Assembly: GCA_021298815.1 (NCBI GenBank)
Contig: JAJTHE010000003.1
Coordinates: 1-64,000, forward strand
Length of the DNA: 64,000 nt
Direction of reading: 5' to 3'
Source: Betaproteobacteria bacterium
Lineage (GTDB): Bacteria > Pseudomonadota > Gammaproteobacteria > Burkholderiales > CAIKXV01
Below the pieces are notes generated by a model, which saw only the letters and a program-made list of their open reading frames with translations, did not search any database and was not told the DNA's origin. The position numbers and the translations under genes were made by a program. Of the stretch, positions 1 through 7,444 are shown piece by piece; the stretch's first letter is position 1, and every line of letters begins with the position of its first letter.

Positions 1-546
1 ATGGGCTGGCGCGGCTATCACCTGAACGGCTTCTCGCTGGAGAACTGCTTCGTGCCCGAAGAAGACCTCCTGGGCGCGCCGGGGCAGGGCTTCGCCGTGA
101 TGATGGAATCGATCAATCACGACCGAATCTTCTCGGCCAGCCGGTCTCTGGGCCTCGCCCGTCGTGCGCACGCGTTGTCCTGTGCATATGCGAAGGAGCG
201 GCGCGCGTTCGGTTCGCTGCTCGCCGAGCACCAGGCCCTGCAGATGATGATCGCGGACAATGACGTGGAGATCGAGGCTGCACGACTGCTGATCGCGGAG
301 GGTGCGCGCTGCATCGACCGTAACGAGGCGAGCGCGCGCATCGCCGCGGCGCGCGCGAAGCTCTATGCCAGCGAAATGGGTTGCCGGGTGGCGGATCGCG
401 CACTTCAGATCTTCGGCGGCATGGGCTACATGAGCGAGCTTCCGCTGGAGCGTTTCTATCGCGATGCGCGGGCCTTCCGCATCGGCGAAGGGACGTCGGA
501 GATGCAGCGCATCCAGATCGCGCGCAGTGCGCTGGCCTCGGCCTGA
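1..546 (+). CDS. Acyl-CoA dehydrogenase, C-terminal part (cut by window start)
   Basis: The 181 visible residues are the last half of a flavin-dependent acyl-CoA dehydrogenase, which oxidises an acyl-CoA to the 2,3-enoyl-CoA. They cover the end of the middle beta domain (NCFVPEEDLLG) and the C-terminal four-helix domain, with the family's R-x-x-FG (ERRAFGSLL), FGGMGYMSELPLERFYRDAR and EGTSEMQRIQIAR motifs. A full protein is about 380 residues, so the ATG at base 1 is internal and the gene starts upstream of the window. The stop is 6 bases before the ligase gene on the same strand, so the two are probably cotranscribed. The substrate cannot be read from this half. Confidence 0.9.
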   Translation: MGWRGYHLNGFSLENCFVPEEDLLGAPGQGFAVMMESINHDRIFSASRSLGLARRAHALSCAYAKERRAFGSLLAEHQALQMMIADNDVEIEAARLLIAEGARCIDRNEASARIAAARAKLYASEMGCRVADRALQIFGGMGYMSELPLERFYRDARAFRIGEGTSEMQRIQIARSALASA

Positions 547-552
547 CCGGAC

Positions 553-2133
553 ATGACCGTGCCTGAACCTTCAGCCTTCGATCCGGAGCGACCCTCGTTC
601 GACGGGCGCTTCGAGTCGCTGATCGCGGCAGAACCCGAACGTGTGGCCCTGATCCTGGGCGACAGCGAGGCCTCGCGGGGCGCATTGCTCGCGGCTGGGC
701 GGGCGTTCGCCGCGCTGTTGCATGCACGCGGGATCGGCCGCGGGGATGTGATCAACGTCTGGTTGCCCGACGGCGCGGCGTGGCTGCAGTGCCTGTTCGG
801 CGCGGCACAGCTGGGCGTGCTGGTGGTGCCGATCAGCACCCGCTATCGCCGCGACGAGGCACGCCATGTGGTGGTGACTTCGCGCCCGAAGCTCCTGCTC
901 GTGCCCGAGGCCTTCCTCACCTACGACTATGCCGGCGAGGCGCGTGCACTGTGCGAATCGATCCCGGTGCCCCCCGAGGTGTTCGTCGTCGATACGCAAC
1001 GCGGGTTCATCCCGGTGGATCCTGCGCTCGCCCCTGCACCGTACACTGGCCAGCCGGAAGATCCGTTGTGTACCTTCAGCACCTCCGGCACGACCGGGTT
1101 GCCGAAGCTCGCGATGCACGACCAGCGAGGCATCGCGATCCATGCGCTGACCATCGCCGCGCGGGCGGAGGTTCGTGTCGGTGACCGGATGCTGTGCGCG
1201 CTGTCATTGTACGGGGTGCTCGGCTTCAACCAGGCGATGGCGGCCCTGGCGGGCGCCGCCGCCTGCGTCTTCCTGCCGGTATTCAAGCCGCAGGACGCGA
1301 TCGATGCGATGGTTCGCCATCGGGTTACCCACTATTTCGGCTCGGATGGACTGTTCGCACCGGTGCTCGAAGGGGCGCCCGCGCGCTACGACCATTGGCG
1401 CTTCGGCGGGTTCGCCGAGTTCGCCGGGCTCGGCCGCGCGGTCGTGGACCAGGCCGAACAGGCCCATGGCACGCGGCTGGTGGCTGTATATGGCTCTTCG
1501 GAGTGCTTCGCGCTGATGGCGATGCGCAGCACCGAGGCACCGGCGTCTCAGCGGGCAGTGGCGGGCGGCACGCCCGTATCGCCCGGCATCGCCTTTCGCG
1601 TGGTCGATCCGGTCACCCGGTCGCCGGTGGGCGACCGGGTCCAGGGCGAGCTCGAGGTCCGGGGCTACAACGTGATGACCGGCTACGTGAACAATCCGCA
1701 GGCCACCGCGGCCGTGCTCGATGCCGAGGGCTGGTACACCACCGGCGACCTGGCCTACAGCGAGGACGGCGGGATGAGTTTCGTCTATCTGGCGCGTCTC
1801 AAGGACAGCCTGCGCCTGCACGGCTACCTTGTGGACCCGGGCGAGATCGAAGCCTTCCTGTGCACGCATGCCGACATCGCAGCCGCGCAGGTGGTCGGCG
1901 TGAACCGTCCGGGCGAAGGGGATGTTGCCGTGGCCTTCGTGATTGCACGGGCGGGTGCCGTGCTGGACATGGCGGCGTTGACCGCGTGGTGTCGCCGCGG
2001 CATCTCCGGCTACAAGGTACCTGGCCGTATCGTCGCGGTGGAAGCCTTCCCGCAGACGGTCGGACCGAACGGCACCAAGATCCAGAAAAACCGACTGCGC
2101 GAGATGGCGCAGTCGGTCCTCGCGGGCCTCTGA
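553..2133 (+). CDS. AMP-forming acyl-CoA synthetase (ANL superfamily)
   Basis: This 526-residue protein has the full ANL adenylate-forming layout and should activate a carboxylic acid to its CoA thioester through an acyl-AMP. Motifs in order are the phosphate loop STSGTTGLPK (about residue 175), YGSSE (about 313), YTTGDLA (about 394), the hinge and flexible-domain segment LKDSLRLHGYLVDPGEIE (about 415), and NGTKIQKNRLRE near 505 with the probable catalytic Lys. The ATG sits 6 bases after the dehydrogenase stop. Neighbours (acyl-CoA dehydrogenase, hydratase, thioesterase) point to catabolism of a carboxylic acid. The chain-length class is not decided by sequence alone. Confidence 0.88.
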   Translation: MTVPEPSAFDPERPSFDGRFESLIAAEPERVALILGDSEASRGALLAAGRAFAALLHARGIGRGDVINVWLPDGAAWLQCLFGAAQLGVLVVPISTRYRRDEARHVVVTSRPKLLLVPEAFLTYDYAGEARALCESIPVPPEVFVVDTQRGFIPVDPALAPAPYTGQPEDPLCTFSTSGTTGLPKLAMHDQRGIAIHALTIAARAEVRVGDRMLCALSLYGVLGFNQAMAALAGAAACVFLPVFKPQDAIDAMVRHRVTHYFGSDGLFAPVLEGAPARYDHWRFGGFAEFAGLGRAVVDQAEQAHGTRLVAVYGSSECFALMAMRSTEAPASQRAVAGGTPVSPGIAFRVVDPVTRSPVGDRVQGELEVRGYNVMTGYVNNPQATAAVLDAEGWYTTGDLAYSEDGGMSFVYLARLKDSLRLHGYLVDPGEIEAFLCTHADIAAAQVVGVNRPGEGDVAVAFVIARAGAVLDMAALTAWCRRGISGYKVPGRIVAVEAFPQTVGPNGTKIQKNRLREMAQSVLAGL

Positions 2134-2187
2134 GGAGTCCCGCGCCGTCTTTTTCCGCATCTATCGCACGCTGCGACGAGGAGTGTC

Positions 2188-2970
2188 ATGAAACGAGGGG
2201 AAGTGCGTTCCGATATTGCCTGGGCCGATCCGACCCGGGTAGTCATCCACGGCCTGGACCTGTGCACCGAGATCGTCGGCAAGGTCGATTTCGGCGATAT
2301 GGCCTTCCTCCAGATCTTTGCGCGCCTGCCGGCCAGCGAGTCCGAACGGCGGATCTTCAACGCGATGATGGTGATCCTGGTCGAGCACGGCATCACGCCG
2401 TCGTCGCTGGCTACCCGGATGACCTACTGCGGCGCGCCGGAAGCGGTGCAGGCGGCTGTCGCGGCAGGGCTGCTGGGCCTGGGCTCGGTATTCGTGGGAT
2501 CGCTCGACAACGCAGCGCAGATGCTGCAGGAGGCGATTCCCGACAAGGCGGCCCCGGGGGACATCCCGGCGATCGCGCGGGACCTGGTCGCGTCCTATCG
2601 CCAGAAGAAGCAGATCATCCCGGGCATCGGCCATCCCTTCCACAAGCCGGTGGATCCGCGCACCGGGGCGTTGTTCCAGGTCGCACGGGACACGGGCTAC
2701 TTCGGACCGTATGCCGAGCTGATGACCGCCATCGGCGCGGAGGCCGAGCGGGTCACCGGTCGGGGGTTGCCAGTCAACGTCACCGGGGCGATGGCCGCGG
2801 TGGCCTCGCAGATGGACATCCCGTGGAAGGTGTGCCGCGGCCTCGCGGTGGCCGCGCGTGCGATCGGGCTGGTCGGCCACATCCTCGAGGAGATGCGCAA
2901 TCCGATGGCGGATGAACTGTACCTGCGCATCGAGCACGAGGCGACGGCGCACATGATCCCGAAGCCGTGA
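2188..2970 (+). CDS. Citryl-CoA lyase-like / citrate synthase superfamily protein
   Basis: The 260-residue protein resembles the short citrate-synthase-fold proteins annotated as citryl-CoA lyases, which cleave or form a C-C bond between an acyl-CoA and a 2-oxoacid. The clearest mark is GIGHPFHKPVDPR (about residue 150), which holds the His of the citrate synthase G-x-GH-x-x-x-K-x-x-DPR block. VNVTGAMAAVASQ (about 195) is the segment where the catalytic Asp of citrate synthase lies; here a Thr stands at that place, so activity is uncertain. It is preceded by a GAGGAG-like ribosome site and overlaps the thioesterase start by 4 bases. Confidence 0.72.
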   Translation: MKRGEVRSDIAWADPTRVVIHGLDLCTEIVGKVDFGDMAFLQIFARLPASESERRIFNAMMVILVEHGITPSSLATRMTYCGAPEAVQAAVAAGLLGLGSVFVGSLDNAAQMLQEAIPDKAAPGDIPAIARDLVASYRQKKQIIPGIGHPFHKPVDPRTGALFQVARDTGYFGPYAELMTAIGAEAERVTGRGLPVNVTGAMAAVASQMDIPWKVCRGLAVAARAIGLVGHILEEMRNPMADELYLRIEHEATAHMIPKP

Positions 2971-3428
2971 GTGCTTCGTCCCCGGCGCCGCGGGCGAGGG
3001 CGAGCCTGCCTCCAAAGGACCGGTTCGCCTGCTGGACGCAGGAGAAGCTGCGCAATCGCGATACCGACCAGTTCGGCCATGTGAACAACGCAGCCATCGC
3101 GACGTTCATGGAGTGCGGCCGCATGGAGCTGTTCGCGGGAGTCGACATGAGCGGAGCGAACATCCTGGTGGTGCGGATGCTGAGCGAGTTCCACCGCGAG
3201 TTGTTCTACCCGGGTGTGGTGGATGTCGGCACGGCCGTGAGTGCACTTGGCAATTCGTCGTTCAGCGTGGAGCAGGGGCTGTTCGATGCTCAGGGCTGTG
3301 TCGCGACCGGCGAGGCGACCTGTGTGTTCTTCGATGCGGCGGCCGGCAAGCCGGTACGTATCCCGGATGCGGTGCGCGATCAGCTCGCCCGCTTTCGTCC
3401 GTGCGACCTTGCAGCGAATCCGGAGTGA
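2967..3428 (+). CDS. Acyl-CoA thioesterase, 4HBT hotdog family
   Basis: The 153-residue protein carries the 4-hydroxybenzoyl-CoA thioesterase-type motif DTDQFGHVNNAAIATFMECGR (around residues 31-50), with the Asp and downstream helix typical of single-domain hotdog acyl-CoA thioester hydrolases. It should hydrolyse an acyl-CoA made or consumed by this operon. The start is a GTG overlapping the previous stop (GTGA), which implies translational coupling. About 20 residues precede the conserved core, so a slightly later start cannot be excluded. Confidence 0.82.
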   Translation: MSASSPAPRARASLPPKDRFACWTQEKLRNRDTDQFGHVNNAAIATFMECGRMELFAGVDMSGANILVVRMLSEFHRELFYPGVVDVGTAVSALGNSSFSVEQGLFDAQGCVATGEATCVFFDAAAGKPVRIPDAVRDQLARFRPCDLAANPE

Positions 3429-3433
3429 CATGG

Positions 3434-4213
3434 ATGACAGCCGATGAAGACACTGGACCAGCGGTCGAGTATTCACTCGACGGCATGCTGGCGATCATCC
3501 GGCTGAACGATCCGCGCCGGCGCAACGCGTTGTCGAAGGCCATCGTCTCCGGCGTGCTGGCGGCGCTCGATCGGGCCCGGGAAGACAAGGCACGTGCGAT
3601 CGTCATCACCGGGACAGGCCGCGTGTTCTCCGCCGGGGCCAACATCGACGACCTGCAGGCGGGCTGGCTGGATGGCACGGATGAAGAGACGGATCCGACC
3701 CGCCTGTTCCGGGCGCTGGTCGACTCGCCGCGCGTGGTCATCGCGGCCGTGCAAGGTCCGGCGGTCGGCGGTGGCTTCGAACTGACCCTGTGCTGCGACC
3801 TCGTCGTGGCGGTCGACTCCGCCTTCTTCCAGTTGCCTGAACTGGGCCTGGGCGTGATCCCGAACACGGGCGTTGCGCGACTGGTGCAGATCATCGGCCT
3901 GCGTCGAGCGCTGGATGTGATCCTGACCCGGCGCCGGGTGGGCGCGGCGGAGGCGCTGGGACTCGGGCTGGTGAGCGAGGTGGCAACCGCAGACCAGCTG
4001 ATGGCGCGCGCGATGGCGCTCGGCCAGGCGGTGGCCGGAACGGCGCCGCCCGGCGCCCTTTCGGTGGCGAAGCAGGCGGTACAGCATCACGCCCGGATCG
4101 ACTGGTCGCATGTCCTTGCTTCTCTGCAGGCCGTACCGCGCGCGGAGTGGCAGGAAGGGCTTGATGCGTTCCGGGAACATCGGGCACCGGACTTCGATCG
4201 CTTCTGGACGTAG
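3434..4213 (+). CDS. Enoyl-CoA hydratase/isomerase family protein
   Basis: Crotonase-fold protein of 259 residues. N-terminal LNDPRRRNALS, the oxyanion-hole segments FSAGANIDDL and GPAVGGGFELTLCCDL, and LPELGLGVIPNTGVARL are visible. The first catalytic Glu of enoyl-CoA hydratase (in LPEL) is present; the second position is Asp (ALDVILTRR). The reading frame is open far upstream, but homology starts only near here. I chose ATG 3434; a GTG at 3425 overlapping the thioesterase stop (GTGA) is an alternative and would repeat the coupling seen one gene earlier. Last gene of the plus-strand acyl-CoA operon. Confidence 0.85.
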   Translation: MTADEDTGPAVEYSLDGMLAIIRLNDPRRRNALSKAIVSGVLAALDRAREDKARAIVITGTGRVFSAGANIDDLQAGWLDGTDEETDPTRLFRALVDSPRVVIAAVQGPAVGGGFELTLCCDLVVAVDSAFFQLPELGLGVIPNTGVARLVQIIGLRRALDVILTRRRVGAAEALGLGLVSEVATADQLMARAMALGQAVAGTAPPGALSVAKQAVQHHARIDWSHVLASLQAVPRAEWQEGLDAFREHRAPDFDRFWT

Positions 4214-4227
4214 CAGGGGCGTCTGCT

Positions 4228-4253
4228 GCGCGGGGCGCTGGGCGCCCTAGCGC
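4228..4253. terminator. GC-rich hairpin between convergent genes
   Basis: GGGCGC-TGG-GCGCCC is a perfect 6-bp stem with a 3-base loop, flanked by GCGC on both sides that can extend the pairing. It lies in the 42-base gap between the plus-strand hydratase stop and the minus-strand SDR stop, the right place for a two-way terminator. There is no T tract, so intrinsic termination is not certain. Confidence 0.4.
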
Positions 4254-4255
4254 GG

Positions 4256-5002
4256 TCAGTTGTTCATGTACAGGCCACCGTTCACGTGCAGCGTCTGGCC
4301 GGTGATGTAGCGACCCTTCGGTGCGCAGAGCATGCGCACCAGATGCGCGACTTCGTCCGCTTCGGCGAACCGCTGCAGCGGGATCCGTTTCGGATCCGAC
4401 TTCGACGGCACGCTACGCACGGTATTCACCGGGCCTGGCGCGATGCAGTTGACGGTGATCCCGTGCTTCGCGCCTTCGTACGCCATTGCGCGGGTCATCC
4501 CGGCGAGGCCAGCCTTGGCGGCCGAGACCGGGACACGCCCGTCGTAGGGCATGTGGCCCGCCGAGCCGCCGATGTTCACGATGGTGCCGCCGCCCTGGCG
4601 GATCATCAGCGGATAGCAGGCCTTCATGCACAGGAACGGGGCTTCCAGGGCCACGGTCACCGTGCGCCGCCAATCCTCGAGCGTCAGGTCCTCGAACGCC
4701 TTCACGCCATGGGTGTTCGCGTTGTTGACCAGGATGTCGATCCGTCCCCAGCGGGCGAGCACCGACGCGACCATCTGCTCGACCTGCGCGGGATCGGTCA
4801 CGTCGCCCATGGCCACCATGGCGAGGCCGCCGGCGGCTTCGATGGATTGCACGGTCTCCTGCGCCGCCTGCGCGGACGTCCTGGCGTTGATGACCACCCG
4901 GACGCCTTGTGCGGCCAGCGCTTGCGCGATCGCGCGCCCGATGTTGCGCGCGCCGCCGGTGATCAGCGCGACCGCGCCTTCCAGTTCGCGTGCCGCGTCC
5001 AT
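4256..5002 (-). CDS. SDR-family protein lacking the catalytic Tyr
   Basis: A 248-residue classical short-chain dehydrogenase/reductase by fold. It has the cofactor motif TGGARNIG (about residue 16), LVNNANTHG and a Ser in NIGGSAG. At the active site the family has Y-x-x-x-K; here the Lys is present (VSAAKAG) but the Tyr position is Val (codon GTC). C-terminal segments NCIAPGPVNT and GQTLHVNGG are normal. It is the last gene of the 12-gene minus-strand cluster and starts one base after the MmgE/PrpD stop. It may be a non-catalytic or altered SDR; cofactor binding looks intact. Confidence 0.85.
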   Translation of the reverse strand: MDAARELEGAVALITGGARNIGRAIAQALAAQGVRVVINARTSAQAAQETVQSIEAAGGLAMVAMGDVTDPAQVEQMVASVLARWGRIDILVNNANTHGVKAFEDLTLEDWRRTVTVALEAPFLCMKACYPLMIRQGGGTIVNIGGSAGHMPYDGRVPVSAAKAGLAGMTRAMAYEGAKHGITVNCIAPGPVNTVRSVPSKSDPKRIPLQRFAEADEVAHLVRMLCAPKGRYITGQTLHVNGGLYMNN

Positions 5003-5003
5003 G

Positions 5004-6383
5004 CTATCCCCCTGTGCCTTTGCCCGCCCTGGTACTGGCGCCCGCCACCGCGGCTGGCAGCCGGGAGAAGTCGCTCAGGGTATCCACGGCCCAGCAGGTG
5101 TAGATGGCCTCACGGACCGACGTGTCGGGCAGGATACCCTCGGCCAGGGCCCGGAACTTGGTTTCCAGGGCCGCGTCGCTCAGCGGGTTGTCGAGCGTGC
5201 CGATCGCGTGTTCGACCGTGTGTTCGAACACCCGGCCATCGGTCAGGGTGACACGCACGCTGGCCTGGTCGCGCCGGAAGGCGGGGTCTGCTTCGGCCTG
5301 GATGCGTTGGCGCACCGAAAGCACCTGCGGATCGTTGACGCGGTCGTCCTGGAACTGCCGTTCGCCGCCCGCCCCATCGACCAGGGCCACCGCGGCGCAG
5401 TGATACACGCTGAACTTCCCTTCCAGGCCGGTTCGCGGCGACGGATTGCCGGTGATCTTCAGCACGATCGGGTGCACCCGGATCGCGATGCGTTCGATCA
5501 GCGTCGAAGCGAGCAGGTTGCGCTCGCGCACCTGGATGCAGACATCGATCGCGGCGTGCAGCACGATGCCGCAGGCAAAGGGCTTGAACGTGACATAGGG
5601 CAGTTCATAGCACTCGCCCAGGCCGTGGATGATCGGTGACGGGTCGGAGCCGGGCAGGTAGACCTGGGCGAAGCCGCGCGGGGCCTCGATCGACTGATCG
5701 GAGCTGGTGAAGTCCTCTTCGGCGAGCATTGCGGCGAGCAGTCCGCTTTCGGCGGCCCGCCCGCAGCTGAAGCTCTTGCACATGGTGCCGAACATCTCGC
5801 GCAGTCCCGAGGACTGGGTCGCCGCGATCCCGAGCGCCCAGGTCATGCGCTGCTCGTCCAGGCCGAGCAACTTGCCGGCGGCGGCGGCGGCGCCGAACAC
5901 GCCGGTCGTGCTGTTGGTGAACCAGCGCGCGTTGTCGGTCACGTAGACGGCGTTCGCGATCCGGCATTCGACCTCGATGCCCAGGATGAACGCATGCAGC
6001 ACCTCGCGGCCATGTGCCTTCAGGTGTTCACCGAGCGCGAACGGAGCGGGTGCGACGGCCGCGGTCGGATTCAGGTTCGTGTTGCGCGGCTGGCCGTCGT
6101 CGAAATCGTGCACATGGGACGAGATGCCGTTGATCAAGGCCGCGGACATCAGGTCGCTGGCCTGACCGCGTGCGATCACGGTCGCCTGTGGCGCGCCGGC
6201 GAACCGCGCGCGGACCTTCAAGGCCTTGTCGACGGCCTCGTGGTGCGAGCCGCCGACGGAGCATCCGACCCAGTTGAGCAGGGCCCGTCGGCCATCGTGC
6301 ACGACGCTCGCCGGCAGGTCGCTGTATCGGGACTCGACGATATAGCGGGCGAGGGTGCGGGTGATCTGGGGAGGGTTGTCCAT
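5004..6383 (-). CDS. MmgE/PrpD family protein
   Basis: A 459-residue member of the MmgE/PrpD family, whose characterised members (2-methylcitrate dehydratase, cis-aconitate decarboxylase) act on tricarboxylates. Family blocks are LLNWVGCSVGG near the N-terminus, NGISSHVHDFDDGQ (about residue 85), CKSFSCGRAAESGLLAAML (about 195), and the C-terminal dimer domain with VRVTLTDGRVFEHTVEHAIGT. The track ORF starts 18 codons earlier, but MDNPPQITRTLA at 6383 is where homology begins. It sits 11 bases after a Bug gene, so receptor and enzyme are paired. Confidence 0.87.
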   Translation of the reverse strand: MDNPPQITRTLARYIVESRYSDLPASVVHDGRRALLNWVGCSVGGSHHEAVDKALKVRARFAGAPQATVIARGQASDLMSAALINGISSHVHDFDDGQPRNTNLNPTAAVAPAPFALGEHLKAHGREVLHAFILGIEVECRIANAVYVTDNARWFTNSTTGVFGAAAAAGKLLGLDEQRMTWALGIAATQSSGLREMFGTMCKSFSCGRAAESGLLAAMLAEEDFTSSDQSIEAPRGFAQVYLPGSDPSPIIHGLGECYELPYVTFKPFACGIVLHAAIDVCIQVRERNLLASTLIERIAIRVHPIVLKITGNPSPRTGLEGKFSVYHCAAVALVDGAGGERQFQDDRVNDPQVLSVRQRIQAEADPAFRRDQASVRVTLTDGRVFEHTVEHAIGTLDNPLSDAALETKFRALAEGILPDTSVREAIYTCWAVDTLSDFSRLPAAVAGASTRAGKGTGG

Positions 6384-6394
6384 GGTCCTCGCGC

Positions 6395-7381
6395 TCAATC
6401 TGGCGTGATGCCGGCGGCGGCGATCACCTTGGCCCACTTCGGCAGTTCGGCCCGGATATAGGCTTCGAAGACTTCCGGGGTGTTTCCGACCGGTTCTGCA
6501 CCCAGGCCATGCAGCCGCGCGCGCACATCCGGCATCTCGGTCATCCGCCTGATCTCGCGCGCGAGGGTATTGACCACCGCGCGCGGCGTCTTGCGGGGCG
6601 CGAGGATGCCGAACCAGGTGCCGACCTCGTAGCCCTTGAGGAGCTCCGCGATGGGCGGGATGTCCGGGGCCGCTTCCGAGCGCTGGCTGGTGGTGATCCC
6701 CAGCGCGCGCAGCTTGCCCGCCTTCACCTGCGGCAGCACGGAGGGCAGCGTGCTGAACATCAGCTGGACCTGCCCGCTGATCACGTCGGAGATGGCGTTG
6801 GCCGCGGCCTTGTACGGCACATGGACCATCTCGATGCCTGCGATCGACTTGAAGAGCTCTGCGGCGAGATGGGTCCCGGTGCCCCCGCCGGAGGAGGCAT
6901 AGATCAACCCCTTGGGGGTTGCCTTGGCCAGCGCGACCAGCTCGGGCACCGAGCGGGCCGGCACGGACGGGTTCAGGACCAGCACGTTGGGCACCGTGGC
7001 GATCAGGCTCACCGGTGCGAAGTCCGCGATCGGATCGTAGGGCAGCTTCTTGTAGAGGCTCGGGTTGGCCGTGTGGGTGCCGAAGCTTCCGAGCAGCAGG
7101 GTGTAGCCGTCCGGGGCCGCCCGTGCGACGACCTCCGTGCCTAGTATCCCGCCGGCGCCGCCACGGTTGTCCACCACGAAGGTCTGGCCCAGCGCCTCGG
7201 AAAGCTTCTGTGCGGTCAGGCGGCCGCTAATGTCGGCGGAGCCGCCGGTGCCGAACGGGATGACCAGGCGCACCGGGCGGGTCGGGTACGTTTGCGCGTT
7301 GGCAGGGAGCCATGGCGCCAATGTCAGAAGCCAAACGGCAGAAATCCAGGCCTTCGAAGTGCCCTGCTGCGTCGCTTCCAT
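6395..7381 (-). CDS. Bug/TctC-family periplasmic substrate-binding protein
   Basis: A 328-residue tripartite-tricarboxylate-transporter-type receptor. A signal peptide (hydrophobic stretch ending PANAQ) is followed by TYPTRPVRLVIPFGTGGSAD and DNRGGAGGILGTEVVARA, the two ligand-contact loops of the Bug fold, then PDGYTLLLGS. It should capture a carboxylate in the periplasm. No TctA or TctB gene is nearby. It lies between the aconitase and an MmgE/PrpD gene, with short gaps on both sides, so its ligand is probably the acid these enzymes process. Confidence 0.93.
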   Translation of the reverse strand: MEATQQGTSKAWISAVWLLTLAPWLPANAQTYPTRPVRLVIPFGTGGSADISGRLTAQKLSEALGQTFVVDNRGGAGGILGTEVVARAAPDGYTLLLGSFGTHTANPSLYKKLPYDPIADFAPVSLIATVPNVLVLNPSVPARSVPELVALAKATPKGLIYASSGGGTGTHLAAELFKSIAGIEMVHVPYKAAANAISDVISGQVQLMFSTLPSVLPQVKAGKLRALGITTSQRSEAAPDIPPIAELLKGYEVGTWFGILAPRKTPRAVVNTLAREIRRMTEMPDVRARLHGLGAEPVGNTPEVFEAYIRAELPKWAKVIAAAGITPD

Positions 7382-7444
7382 TCAATACCCCCCGTCACCT
7401 GGAAAGGCTGGTTCGTTGCGCCCCGCAGGATGGTTTGCGCTTCG

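Noticed and set aside
1194-2915. 573-residue ORF overlapping the acyl-CoA synthetase gene
   Set aside because: Arg/Gly-rich out-of-frame shadow of two genes with clear families in another frame.
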